Source: Mariniblastus sp. (GTDB taxonomy: Bacteria > Planctomycetota > Planctomycetia > Pirellulales > Pirellulaceae). From it: a stretch of DNA of 64,000 nucleotides. Below the pieces are notes generated by a model. That model was given only the letters and a program-made list of their open reading frames with translations. It was not told the origin of the DNA and searched no databases. Position numbers and translations under genes: made by a program. Location of the stretch: the NCBI GenBank assembly GCA_028823415.1, contig JAPKBL010000006.1, positions 1 through 64,000 on the forward strand, written 5' to 3'. Of this stretch, positions 7,923 to 16,468 are shown in pieces. Within the stretch, counting starts at the first letter, position 1. Every line of letters begins with the position of its first letter.

Positions 7923-9050
7923 TTACTGAAGTGGACGTTTTTGATTGAAGCGGAGCTTATTAAGTGGCACCGAATGACGAATTACTGGCTTCCCGGCGAC
8001 ATTTAAGATTTGCATGTTCACGTCAGGTTTGTCTTTTTTCCAGTCGATTTCGATCATGCCAAAGTGATTTTCTCGGAAGGCTTGTTTCACCCGATAGCGG
8101 TTGGGTTCAAGGTTGTGCCAGTCTTCTGTGATGCCGCTGGCGGTAACATCGTAAATTGGATAGAGGCCTTGGAAATTCCTTTTCGAAATTTCAGCCCAGT
8201 GGACATCTCCTGAAATAAAAACGACCCCATTGGCTTGTGTTTTTTTAATTAGCTCGGCCATTTTCTTCTGTTCATTGGGAAGGTTGGTCCATGACTCCCA
8301 ACCATTGTATTCATGACCAAACTGTATCGATGAGCAGATGATTCGTAGATCGGCATTCTGTTTAAATTCATTTTCAAGCCATTTCCATTGTGCGTCGCCG
8401 AGGATTGTCTTTTTTGTGGCGTCTGGTTGGTACGCATTTTTAAATTTGCCATCCAGATTATTGGTTTCGGAATTCCGTTTGAGTGGGTCCCGAAACGTGC
8501 GCGTATCAAGAAGGATAACTTGCAGGGTGTTTTTGCCATCGGAAAACGTGTGGGAACCGTATATGCCGGCATGCTTCCGGCGTGAGCTGTCGTTGGGCAC
8601 GCTCCAGAAATTCATAAAGATTTCTTTCGAGGCTTCTTTGAATTGGTATTCCTTACCAGCGTCATTCCAGCCGTAGTCATGATCGTCCCAAGTTGAAAGG
8701 ACGGTTGTATTGGCTCGCAACTTCTGGAACTCTTGCTTGCTACCCAGTTTCTGATATTTCTGGGCAAGGATGTCCATGTCCTTGGTGTCGCCGTAAATGT
8801 TATCACCAAGGTAGATGAAGAGATCCGGTTTTTGCGTGACGACCGTGTCGAGAATGGGTTGTGGCTTATTTTGATTACTGCAAGAACCGAAAGCAATTTT
8901 TGAAGGAAGATAGTGAATGTCCGCGACAGCCCTGATCGATGGAACATCGGCGTCTTGGGCAATTGCAGGTTGGATCGGGGTGGCAAATGCTACGATGACT
9001 AAACAACAGGCATAGATATTGATGAGGCTTTTGGGCAGTGTATTGGGCAT
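7923..9050 (-). CDS. Exported PhoD-like metallophosphatase
   Basis: 375 residues from the ATG at 9050, chosen because a signal peptide follows it (hydrophobic core, PAIA then QDAD); the frame is open further upstream without leader features. The PhoD-type catalytic motifs appear in order: IAFGSCSNQ, YLGDNIYGD, TWDDHDYGWND (the D-D-H metal ligands) and FISGDVHWAEI. These ligate Fe/Ca-type metals in PhoD phosphatases and phosphodiesterases. The single-domain length is short compared with Bacillus PhoD but usual for the planctomycete form. It should cleave phosphate esters or phosphodiesters outside the cytoplasm. No Pho regulator or transporter is nearby. Confidence 0.88.
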   Translation of the reverse strand: MPNTLPKSLINIYACCLVIVAFATPIQPAIAQDADVPSIRAVADIHYLPSKIAFGSCSNQNKPQPILDTVVTQKPDLFIYLGDNIYGDTKDMDILAQKYQKLGSKQEFQKLRANTTVLSTWDDHDYGWNDAGKEYQFKEASKEIFMNFWSVPNDSSRRKHAGIYGSHTFSDGKNTLQVILLDTRTFRDPLKRNSETNNLDGKFKNAYQPDATKKTILGDAQWKWLENEFKQNADLRIICSSIQFGHEYNGWESWTNLPNEQKKMAELIKKTQANGVVFISGDVHWAEISKRNFQGLYPIYDVTASGITEDWHNLEPNRYRVKQAFRENHFGMIEIDWKKDKPDVNMQILNVAGKPVIRHSVPLNKLRFNQKRPLQ

Positions 9051-9304
9051 GGCTGACTCAGTGTGAATTTTAAATGGATCGAGGGTGGGCTCGTACGTTG
9101 TTCTACCAAAAATGTTTGCGGCTCGTCCTGTTTTTATCCGCTTGCCAGCCCCGGTCGTATTGATAAGCCCACTCACGCGGTAAAACTTGGGTGCGGGAGC
9201 GAGTGCCTTGTTTAAGATTTGTTTTTGCGGATTCGAGGAACTCTGTTATCTTGTATGATCTCTTTGAGATAGTTTGTCAGTTTAAACCTCTGCGTGAGAT
9301 TGTT

Positions 9305-10372
9305 ATGGCTCTTCGGATGATTGTTGTTTGTTTTACTCTGGCATTTTTTGCATTGACAGCCAGTGCAGGTTTTCGTGATTCGAGTGATCTCGAAAAAGTC
9401 AAAGACAGTTTGGCGAAATGGGAAAAAACTAAAGCGGAGGTAGGTGACAACTATTCTTACAAGGTCCGTTGGTCAAGTTTCATTGAGTACGGGCATGATA
9501 CGAGAATCTTCGTTAAGGGAGGAAAAGTGATTCGTAGGACATTTCGTCCAATCGCCATGGTGGAAAATCCTTCTGGTGAATCGCCTTTTGAGAAATGGAA
9601 GGAAGAGGGCGATCAGATTGGGAAGCATCGCGATGGTGCTCCCGCCAAAACGCTTGACCAGCTCTATGAATCTGCGGTCAAAGTAGCTTCCAAAGAACTT
9701 GAGCCAACCGAGCGTCGTTTTGTAAAAACAGACTCTCGCGGCCTGTTGATAGAGTGTTTTATTATCGATACACGCATTGCCGATGATGCACCAAAAAATG
9801 GAATTTCGATTACCAGTATCAAACTCCCAAAGTCTGGAAATGATGCGTCGGCGAACCGTCAGAAAACAGTTCGTCTGACGAGCAAGGACAACGGTAAATC
9901 TATTCCTGTGGTAATGGGGCAGAAAATTCAAATTCAGCTCGACAGTAATCCGACGACAGGATATTCGTGGGTGGATCAGAGTAAATCAAAAGCAGTTCGG
10001 CTGATGGGAGAAATTAAATATGCGGCATCCGGGACCGCCATTGGAGGCGGTGGGGTTTCGACAGCGAATTTCATGACAACTCAAGCGGGAAAATCAGAGA
10101 TCAAGCTTGATTACTTGCGTACGTTTGAGGACAAGCCCGCAGTCAAGCAATTTCAGGTAACGCTGCAAATTGAAAAAGTCGATAAAAATGGTGCCACGGA
10201 AACGAAAAAACCACGTTTCAAGTCACCTAGCGGAAAGTTGTATCCGGAGCATTGGGGGGCACCGCCAAAATTGCAGACCAGAGATTTGCGTCCACTCCCC
10301 GGAGGATATGGCCAGGGAAGCGGGACATTGGTGAAATGGATTTCGGAGAACCTTGCCCGCGACGAAAAATAG
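9305..10372 (+). CDS. Exported protein with chagasin-like (I42) inhibitor domain
   Basis: 355 residues from the ATG at 9305, which gives a clean signal peptide ending ALTASA. Residues 27-175 look like a DUF6174-type domain (W-E-K...NYSYKVRW, then a KGGKV strand). Residues 186-292 resemble chagasin, the cysteine-peptidase inhibitor family I42: NPTTGYSW at 215-222, a glycine-rich loop GGGG at 247-250, and LRTFE at 271-275 where chagasin has its RPW loop. These three loops form the wedge that blocks papain-like proteases. The C-terminal 45 residues are a separate conserved-looking block (HWGAPPKLQTRD, LPGGYGQGSGTL, WI..N) that I cannot name. The inhibitor call rests on motif likeness. Confidence 0.72.
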   Translation: MALRMIVVCFTLAFFALTASAGFRDSSDLEKVKDSLAKWEKTKAEVGDNYSYKVRWSSFIEYGHDTRIFVKGGKVIRRTFRPIAMVENPSGESPFEKWKEEGDQIGKHRDGAPAKTLDQLYESAVKVASKELEPTERRFVKTDSRGLLIECFIIDTRIADDAPKNGISITSIKLPKSGNDASANRQKTVRLTSKDNGKSIPVVMGQKIQIQLDSNPTTGYSWVDQSKSKAVRLMGEIKYAASGTAIGGGGVSTANFMTTQAGKSEIKLDYLRTFEDKPAVKQFQVTLQIEKVDKNGATETKKPRFKSPSGKLYPEHWGAPPKLQTRDLRPLPGGYGQGSGTLVKWISENLARDEK

Positions 10373-10531
10373 CTTCGGAACGCTAAAAATCTCCACGACT
10401 TTGTGGGAGAACGGATCTACTATTTCCCCAACTTGGCTGGCTACAAATTGATACATGCGGTGACTTGACGTAAGCGATGCACGCGTGAACAATTCCCTTT
10501 GAGAGCCCGCGTCGAGTTGAATTGGCTATCT

Positions 10532-12187
10532 ATGAAGGTTCATTTTTCATTTTTTTTCTATTGGTTAATCTCATCGTTGGGATTCGCGTTTTCAAGCGTT
10601 GATGCCCAATTGATGGAGGAGCCTCATGTCCTTTTTCAGCCCAATCGGGTTTCGGAAATTACCCTTCGATTTTCCGAACAGGAGTGGCGCAAGTTGCAGC
10701 CTTCGGCGGATCTAGATTGGGATGTTGGCAGTGCATTTAACCAGGTGATCTTGGACGCCAGTCGAAGCAAGAGTTTTCGGGTTGATGAGGAAACCCGGCC
10801 TGGACTGGGCGGTTATCTCGGATTGAATCATCAATACGGGAAAGCCGATGTAGAAATCGACGGCGAACCAATTTCCAATGTTGGTGTGCGGTACAAAGGA
10901 AACGGAAGCTTTCTGGTTGGGCGTGGGGTCAATAAGTTCTCTTTCAAGATCGACTTCAATGAGTATCGGGATGATTTAGACTTTAGAGGTTTGAAAAAAG
11001 TAAATTTGCATAATTGTGCAACCGACCCTTCAATGCTTCGCGAAGCAATTTCTTATCAGCTTTTTCGAGAAGCTGGCGTCTCCTGTCCGCTGACGGGGTG
11101 GTCTACGGTAACAACCGACGTGGATGGCGATGTTGAGGCGCAGGGTTTGTATTTGGTGGTTGAGCAAGTCGATAAGAAGTTTTTACGTCGTTCTTTTGGG
11201 GAGTCCGAAGGGTTGCTGATTAAGCCCAGCACGTTTACCGCTTTTCCTTTTTTGGGCGAGTCATGGGATGCCTACGAGTCGTTCTATAATCCCAAGACGA
11301 AATCGAGTCCGGAGCAACAACAGCGAATTATGGAATTCGCTAAGTTGGTTCACAGGGGTGGGCGAGAGGAGTTTGAATCTGAAATTGGAGACTATTTGGA
11401 CTTAGATAATCTCTTGTCGTTCTTAGCCGTGAATGCGATTTTGTCTAACCTAGACAGTTTTCTTGGGGGGAGTCAGAACTATTATGCCTACCTCAGTCCC
11501 GAGACAAACAAGCTTTTGTTTATCCCATGGGATTTGGACCATTCGTTTGGTTCACTCGAAATAATTGGGACGCCTGAATCACGATTGCAGCACAGTATTA
11601 ATCAGCCACAGATTGGCGTGGGTAAAAACCGTTTGATCGAGCGATTGTTGGAGATGCCTGATATGAAACAGGCCTACCTGACAAGAGTGGAACAGCTTTT
11701 AGATACGGTGTTTGAGCAGCAGAAATGGCTGGAGCAGATCGACGAAGCCGCTGCATTTGTGCGTCCGAAACTGACGGCCGAGGGTGATTGGCCTGTTGAT
11801 GGATCGAGGGAAAGGCTCAAGAATTTTGTTCGCGAGAGACAGGATTCGATTCGAGATCAACTGGCAGGAAAATCAAAAGGCCAAACAAATGATTGGAAAG
11901 GGCAAGTTAATCCGGCGACGATTTTCAAACTGTTAGGCTGGGGTGCGGCAATTGCGGTTGCAGGTTTCTTGAATTTCATTGCCTGGGTTTGGTCCAGCAT
12001 CGCTGGTTTTCGCCTGAATATAAAGTGGGGTTTGTTCAATCTGTTCCTGTATCCAGTTGCGCCTCTGATTTTTGGTTTTTTCGTCAATCGAGGATTTGGG
12101 CGGCGGTCTGCGATCATGACGTTCTTATGCGTTTCTTTATTAATAGGGTTTATCCTTCCATTCGTTCAGGTCATCAGATCACTCTAA
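10532..12187 (+). CDS. CotH kinase family exported protein
   Basis: 551 residues from the ATG at 10532; a TTG at 10499 is open in frame but the signal peptide starts at MKVHFSFFF. The CotH core is clear: FSEQEWRKL, VRYKGNGSF, KFSFKIDFNEY, LHNCATDPSMLREA, GLYLVVEQVDKKFL and the metal-binding FIPWDLDHSFG. Bacillus CotH is an atypical protein kinase that phosphorylates coat proteins; in planctomycetes the family is exported with unknown targets. Three hydrophobic segments at the C-terminus (about residues 470-550) suggest membrane anchoring, which is not typical of the shortest CotH proteins. The family is firm, the substrate unknown. Confidence 0.85.
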   Translation: MKVHFSFFFYWLISSLGFAFSSVDAQLMEEPHVLFQPNRVSEITLRFSEQEWRKLQPSADLDWDVGSAFNQVILDASRSKSFRVDEETRPGLGGYLGLNHQYGKADVEIDGEPISNVGVRYKGNGSFLVGRGVNKFSFKIDFNEYRDDLDFRGLKKVNLHNCATDPSMLREAISYQLFREAGVSCPLTGWSTVTTDVDGDVEAQGLYLVVEQVDKKFLRRSFGESEGLLIKPSTFTAFPFLGESWDAYESFYNPKTKSSPEQQQRIMEFAKLVHRGGREEFESEIGDYLDLDNLLSFLAVNAILSNLDSFLGGSQNYYAYLSPETNKLLFIPWDLDHSFGSLEIIGTPESRLQHSINQPQIGVGKNRLIERLLEMPDMKQAYLTRVEQLLDTVFEQQKWLEQIDEAAAFVRPKLTAEGDWPVDGSRERLKNFVRERQDSIRDQLAGKSKGQTNDWKGQVNPATIFKLLGWGAAIAVAGFLNFIAWVWSSIAGFRLNIKWGLFNLFLYPVAPLIFGFFVNRGFGRRSAIMTFLCVSLLIGFILPFVQVIRSL

Positions 12188-12474
12188 TGAGTTGGTCGAG
12201 CGAGGGATTTTCTAGTTGCTGTCTAATGATGACGGTTCGAGCTTTGCATCCGGTGCCGATCCGACTCAACCCGAATGATGCAGATGTCAGGCGCATCGAT
12301 ACCGTTAGATCCACCACGGGGTGGAGTTGGTAGTTCGGGTGAATATTTACCTTGATGAATCAGTATGAATAAAGCAATTGGTTTTACCTCTCATGATCGT
12401 TTATGATATTTTTCTTTTTAGATTCATGAAGCTTGCCACGAAGGCCAACAGAAGACTCGGCCCAAGGAATTGAG

Positions 12475-13815
12475 ATGATTACTCTTAATATGATATGCGT
12501 TACTGTCAGTTTACTTTGCGGGAGCGTGGTGCAGGGGGAATCGGATTGGCCGACCTTTCGCGGTCCCTTGGGCAACGGAGTTGCCACTGGAGTGGTGCCA
12601 GTAAGTTGGAATGCTGATTCGGAGAGCGGAGAGACAGAAGGGGTTCTTTGGCAGGTCGACGTGCCTGGCTTGGGGCATTCGAGTCCAGTGATTAGCGGAG
12701 ATCGGTTGTTTTTGGCAACCGCTGTGGCCAGTGACGGGAAGGCACCACTCAAAGTCGGTCCCGGTGGTCGCCCTGAGGCGGCGGAGGACAATGGCGAACA
12801 GTCTTGGCTGTTGCTTTGTTACGACAAGAACACTGGAAAAGAAATTTGGCGGCGCACGGCTCATCGTGGTATTCCCCGTGCCACCCGGCACGCCAAAGCA
12901 ACGCATGCCAATACCAGTGTGGTGGTCAGTGGAGATTGCGTGGTCGTATTTTTTGGATCTGAGGGACTCTACTGTTTCGATTTTGACGGAGGGTTGCGTT
13001 GGAGTCGAGATCTTGGCGTGATCAATGTCAGTAAGTATGGTATTGGTTGGGGCTACGCCAGTTCCCCGGCGGTCCATTCCGATCGGATTGCGTTGGTTTG
13101 CGATGATCCGGCCAAGCCATTTTTGGTTCTCCTTGACCTCAAAGATGGAAAAGAAGTCTGGAGGGTTTCGCGCGAGAAAATTTGTGAGCGTAATTGGAGT
13201 ACGCCCTATATTCATTCGAGTTCCGAAAGAACACAAGTCGTTGTTAACGGTTGGCCTTGGGTAGTCTCTTATGACTTCAAGACGGGTGAGGAATTTTGGC
13301 GAATTCGTGGCGGAGGAGATAATCCGGTGCCAACGCCATTTGAATCCCATGGCTGGATTTATTTGACAAGCGCCCATGGTGGAATGTCACCAATCTATGT
13401 CGTCCGTCCCGAATCGACCGGCGATATTTCTCCTACTGAGGATAAATCAAGCAATGAAGGTATCGTCTGGAGCACTCCGCGTGGAGGTTGTTACATGTCT
13501 ACTCCGGTAGTTTGTGGCGATTATCTCATCCTCGGGAATTCGAATGGAGTAGTTCGATGTTTTCACGCGGTCACAGGCGAGCAGTTCTATGAAAAAAGGC
13601 TGGGTGCAAAGGCAGGGATCATTTCATCTTTAGTTGCTGCCAATGATAAAATCTATTGTGCATCAGAGAACGGAACAGTTTACGTTTTGGCAGCTGGCCC
13701 TGAGTTTGAATTGTTAGCCGAAAATAAAATGGGGCAACCCTGTTTCGCTACTCCCGCTATTTCGAGTGGAGTAATTTTTGTGCGGACGAGTGAGAAATTA
13801 GTGGCAATCAAATAG
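12475..13815 (+). CDS. Exported PQQ-like beta-propeller protein
   Basis: 446 residues from the ATG at 12475, with AAGGA 7 bases upstream. A short signal peptide (residues 1-20) is followed by WPTFRGPLGNGVA, the usual start of planctomycete propeller proteins of the PQQ/BamB-like family. Repeated blades show the pattern '..YD..TG..W' (CYDKNTGKEIWRR, LDLKDGKEVWRV, YDFKTGEEFWRI, FHAVTGEQFYEK). Nothing indicates bound PQQ or alcohol dehydrogenase activity; these proteins usually act as exported binding scaffolds. It is not next to bam genes, so a BamB role is unlikely. Function unknown beyond the fold. Confidence 0.85.
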   Translation: MITLNMICVTVSLLCGSVVQGESDWPTFRGPLGNGVATGVVPVSWNADSESGETEGVLWQVDVPGLGHSSPVISGDRLFLATAVASDGKAPLKVGPGGRPEAAEDNGEQSWLLLCYDKNTGKEIWRRTAHRGIPRATRHAKATHANTSVVVSGDCVVVFFGSEGLYCFDFDGGLRWSRDLGVINVSKYGIGWGYASSPAVHSDRIALVCDDPAKPFLVLLDLKDGKEVWRVSREKICERNWSTPYIHSSSERTQVVVNGWPWVVSYDFKTGEEFWRIRGGGDNPVPTPFESHGWIYLTSAHGGMSPIYVVRPESTGDISPTEDKSSNEGIVWSTPRGGCYMSTPVVCGDYLILGNSNGVVRCFHAVTGEQFYEKRLGAKAGIISSLVAANDKIYCASENGTVYVLAAGPEFELLAENKMGQPCFATPAISSGVIFVRTSEKLVAIK

Positions 13816-13893
13816 AGAATCGAGTTATCGAATTTTTGGCTGTGAAATGTTAGATTGCTGGGTGTTACCAAAGAATCATTTTTGAATCGGTGA

Positions 13894-14784
13894 ATGATGA
13901 GAATTCAGTTTATTATCTTGCTGCTCGCATTGCTGGGGGGCATGTTTTCTTGCCGGGGTTTCTGCCATTCGGCATCGGCACAAGAACGACAGCAGCGACT
14001 GGGAGATGATGATGCATCGGAGCAAAGCGGGAATCCAAAATTGGAATCATGTATTCCGGAAAGATTTAACCACGTTTACCGGATTGGCAATTTTTATATC
14101 ATGGGTACGGATGAACGCCCCCGCGAGAGCGATCGAGAAACGCGTCAGGGCGAAGAAGTTGTATTGCAGGCAGTGCGATTGTTTGGCAGTTTTCTAGATT
14201 CAGACGAAGACGGAAAAGTCGATGATCCAGAATTGCTTCAAAGTCTGGGCGAAAATTTTGCTTTTGCAGTCGGCTCGGATCGCAGGCTGCGTCCAGTGGA
14301 AGAACTAATTGAACGCCGGACCGGTCGGTACGTAATTTCAATGAAGACTGACATTTGGCCATTTTTTCCGGAATGGGAAGGGAGAGGATTTCAGCTAAAT
14401 GGAATTGAAGATTCAATGTGGCGTCCAGATTCGATGAATGCACTTTGGGAAGAGTGTTTCCACACGATTACGGAAGCCTACCGTTGTTGTCATGAAGAAT
14501 GGGATTTTGGAAAGAAGTCTCAATTAGGTCGGTTGATGGCAAAAGATATTGCTGCGGGAGATTACGACATCGAAAAACAGAACAAGATCGAAGGTGGAGA
14601 TTACGATTGGGCAACCGCAGTCAATGAGTATGTCCATCAAATTTGGTTGGTCAACCAATCCGGGCAATCCACGGTATTAACGAAGCCGCAAAAACAGGTG
14701 CTCAAATTAATGCAGTCGACCCGAGGTTTTCCAATGAAGGTGAATCAAAATTACCTACTGGACATTGCGATTCGCGTACGCTGA
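13894..14784 (+). CDS. Exported protein of unknown function with EF-hand loop
   Basis: 296 residues. A signal peptide covers residues 1-30 (LLLALLGGMF, cleavage near ASA). A perfect 12-residue EF-hand loop lies at 102-113: D at positions 1, 3 and 5, G at 6, V at 8 and E at 12, flanked by helices. The C-terminal half is rich in aromatic residues and contains EECFHTITEAY and NEYVHQIW, which could supply metal ligands, but I recognise no hydrolase family. Planctomycetes have many single-EF-hand exported proteins. Its 3' end overlaps a frameshifted minus-strand gene by 30 bases. Calcium binding is a fair inference; the function is unknown. Confidence 0.7.
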   Translation: MMRIQFIILLLALLGGMFSCRGFCHSASAQERQQRLGDDDASEQSGNPKLESCIPERFNHVYRIGNFYIMGTDERPRESDRETRQGEEVVLQAVRLFGSFLDSDEDGKVDDPELLQSLGENFAFAVGSDRRLRPVEELIERRTGRYVISMKTDIWPFFPEWEGRGFQLNGIEDSMWRPDSMNALWEECFHTITEAYRCCHEEWDFGKKSQLGRLMAKDIAAGDYDIEKQNKIEGGDYDWATAVNEYVHQIWLVNQSGQSTVLTKPQKQVLKLMQSTRGFPMKVNQNYLLDIAIRVR

Positions 14785-15017
14785 ATCCCATTTTCGATAC
14801 AGGTCGGTCATTGCCGGAGAGATCCCAAACTGCTCTTCGCTTGCGTTGACGGTAACTGTTTCGGCTGCCTCAATCGTTCCATCGTTCCATCGGTAAACGA
14901 GAGGTAACAACAATACGCAACAATGGCCACGCCTTCCCGCTTTGAGCAACGTTGGCAATATTCAATCACTTTGGGAGATAGTGGTGGATTCCGCACGAGT
15001 TTTTTTCCAAAATCCAA
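14755..15017 (-). pseudogene. Small gene split by an 8-base tandem duplication
   Basis: Two minus-strand frames join into one sensible 84-residue product if one copy of the tandem octamer ATCGTTCC (plus-strand 14873-14880 and 14881-14888) is removed. The first frame gives LSPKVIEYCQRCS and VAIVAYCCYLSFTDGT from a TTG at 15017; the second continues IEAAETVTVNASEEQFG and ends at 14755. Read as it stands, the first frame runs out of register in an unlike sequence. There is a CQRC pair and no signal peptide. No family is recognised. It may be a recent loss of function, slippage-controlled expression, or a sequencing or assembly error. Confidence 0.5.
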
Positions 15018-15205
15018 TAGCTTAATGCGCGCATGAGAGGTCTACAGCGGTCGCGAAATTTGCTGAATGCTGCCTGCTCAAATAGGAGGCTTAACTGGGT
15101 GATCGAGCCTTAAGCTCGCTGACAACCTGTTTAAGATGTTGTCATTCGATTGCAATCAGTTGGCGAGGCATGGGGAGATGAAATGTTGAGAATTTCAAAT
15201 CTGTC
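14785..15205. other. Intergenic region with frameshifted ORF and hairpins
   Basis: 421 bases. The left part is covered by the frameshifted minus-strand gene. On the right are two perfect small inverted repeats, CGAGC-CTTAA-GCTCG (15105-15119) and TGACAAC...GTTGTCA (15120-15144), lying downstream of the EAL-HDOD gene on the minus strand. Neither is followed by a T run, so a terminator role is uncertain. Confidence 0.45.
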
Positions 15206-16468
15206 CTAGCTAATTTTTGCGAGGTCATCCATCGAGCGTCTGGCCCAAGCGATTGCCTCGAAGTAGATGTTTCTGATCTGGTTTTTGTCGAGGGGATCGA
15301 GCCTGACCTGCTCCCAGTTTCCTGCTTCATAAGCGATGGCGCACTTTAAGACTTTTCCCATCTGCCCTTTGCCGTCGGCTATAGCTTCTATCACTTCATC
15401 ACAAACAGGTAGCATCGCCAGCGCTTCATCCATTGAAATGTCAAGGAGCGCATCGAGCAATGAAAATAGACCGGTTAAGAAATAGGACTCGGTTTTTTCG
15501 TAGCTGAGCTTGGTCGCCAGAAGTTCGCACATCTTTCCGCGAATCAAGAGTGTTTGAATTAGCTCCAGTGGCTTTTGGCTGGAGGCTGTCGCAAGCGCAG
15601 TTAAACTGCAAAGGGTTTTTATTTGTCGGATTCCGGTGAGTGTTACAGCATGTTGAATCGAATCGATTTCCTTCGATAAGCCGTGGTAGGCCGAGTTAAC
15701 GAAGCGAAGTAATTTGTAAGCCAGAATCGGCTCGGTCAAAATGATATCGGAAATTTCATGGAGTGTTACCGATGGATTCTGAATCAGGGCAACAATCTGT
15801 ATCATCGATATATGATTGGCGGGAAGTTTTCGTCCTTGCACGATCGATGGTTTAGAAAAAAAGAAGCCTTGGTATAGATCGAAATCTAGAGACTTGCAGT
15901 TTTCAAACTCTTCAACCGATTCGATCTTTTCGGCGAGAAGTTTTACGCCGAATGGTTTGATGCATTTGATTTGTTCTCTTAGCTCTTCTAGGCAATCAAA
16001 TTCGGAGACATCAATCTTGACAATGTCAGCCAGTTTGAGCATGGGATTCAGACATTCTGCGTAAACGAAATCGTCTAACGCGATTGTGTATCCTTCACGC
16101 TTGAGATCACCCAGCGCGAGCAAGACTTCCCGAGTTGGCGCGACATTTTCCAAGACCTCAATGACGACCTTGTCTTTGGGTAGAAAATGGCAATGTTGAT
16201 TTACAATGAACTGTTCCGAGACGTTAATGAACGCTGGAAGGGATCCAACAATTCTCTCCAACCCAATCTCGGCGAACGTATTGACGAGCAGTTCAGCCGT
16301 GGCTTTCTGGCCATCCTCGATGTCTGCGTGATTGACAAAACTCGAACGGAATAATAGCTCGTAACCGAATGAGGCTTGGTCTCGCGTGTAGATTGGCTGA
16401 CGGCCGACAAATACACTTGATTTGCTGCAGGGCTGAAATGGAATCGTCTTTTCTGCGATGAAGTGCAT
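15206..16468 (-). CDS. Degenerate EAL plus HDOD signalling protein (YuxH type)
   Basis: 420 residues. The N-terminal half (about 18-215) is an EAL fold recognisable from VGRQPIYTRD, YELLFRSS in place of an EAL motif, FINVSEQF, IALDDFVY, IVKIDVSEFD and YQGFFFSKP. The GTG loop and several Mg ligands of true c-di-GMP phosphodiesterases are missing, so it is probably not catalytic. The C-terminal half (about 215-410) is HDOD, a metal-site-free HD relative. This pair of domains is the COG3434/YuxH class, which relays signals and in some bacteria affects motility or surface behaviour. It is cytoplasmic and monocistronic. Confidence 0.88.
   Translation of the reverse strand: MHFIAEKTIPFQPCSKSSVFVGRQPIYTRDQASFGYELLFRSSFVNHADIEDGQKATAELLVNTFAEIGLERIVGSLPAFINVSEQFIVNQHCHFLPKDKVVIEVLENVAPTREVLLALGDLKREGYTIALDDFVYAECLNPMLKLADIVKIDVSEFDCLEELREQIKCIKPFGVKLLAEKIESVEEFENCKSLDFDLYQGFFFSKPSIVQGRKLPANHISMIQIVALIQNPSVTLHEISDIILTEPILAYKLLRFVNSAYHGLSKEIDSIQHAVTLTGIRQIKTLCSLTALATASSQKPLELIQTLLIRGKMCELLATKLSYEKTESYFLTGLFSLLDALLDISMDEALAMLPVCDEVIEAIADGKGQMGKVLKCAIAYEAGNWEQVRLDPLDKNQIRNIYFEAIAWARRSMDDLAKIS

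Noticed and set aside
10223-10492. Minus-strand ORF opposite the end of the chagasin-like gene
   Set aside because: No leader or motif and it overlaps the conserved C-terminal block of the plus-strand gene.
12511-13377. Minus-strand ORF of 288 codons
   Set aside because: It lies opposite the PQQ-propeller gene, lacks a leader and shows no domain; a shadow of codon bias.
14808-15017. The first half of the split gene as an intact 69-codon gene
   Set aside because: Its last 24 codons are in a frame that looks noncoding, while the alternative frame continues sensibly after the 8-base duplication.
15105-15144. Two perfect hairpins taken as a terminator of the EAL-HDOD gene
   Set aside because: No T run follows on the minus strand and they start 62 bases beyond the stop codon; noted only as inverted repeats.
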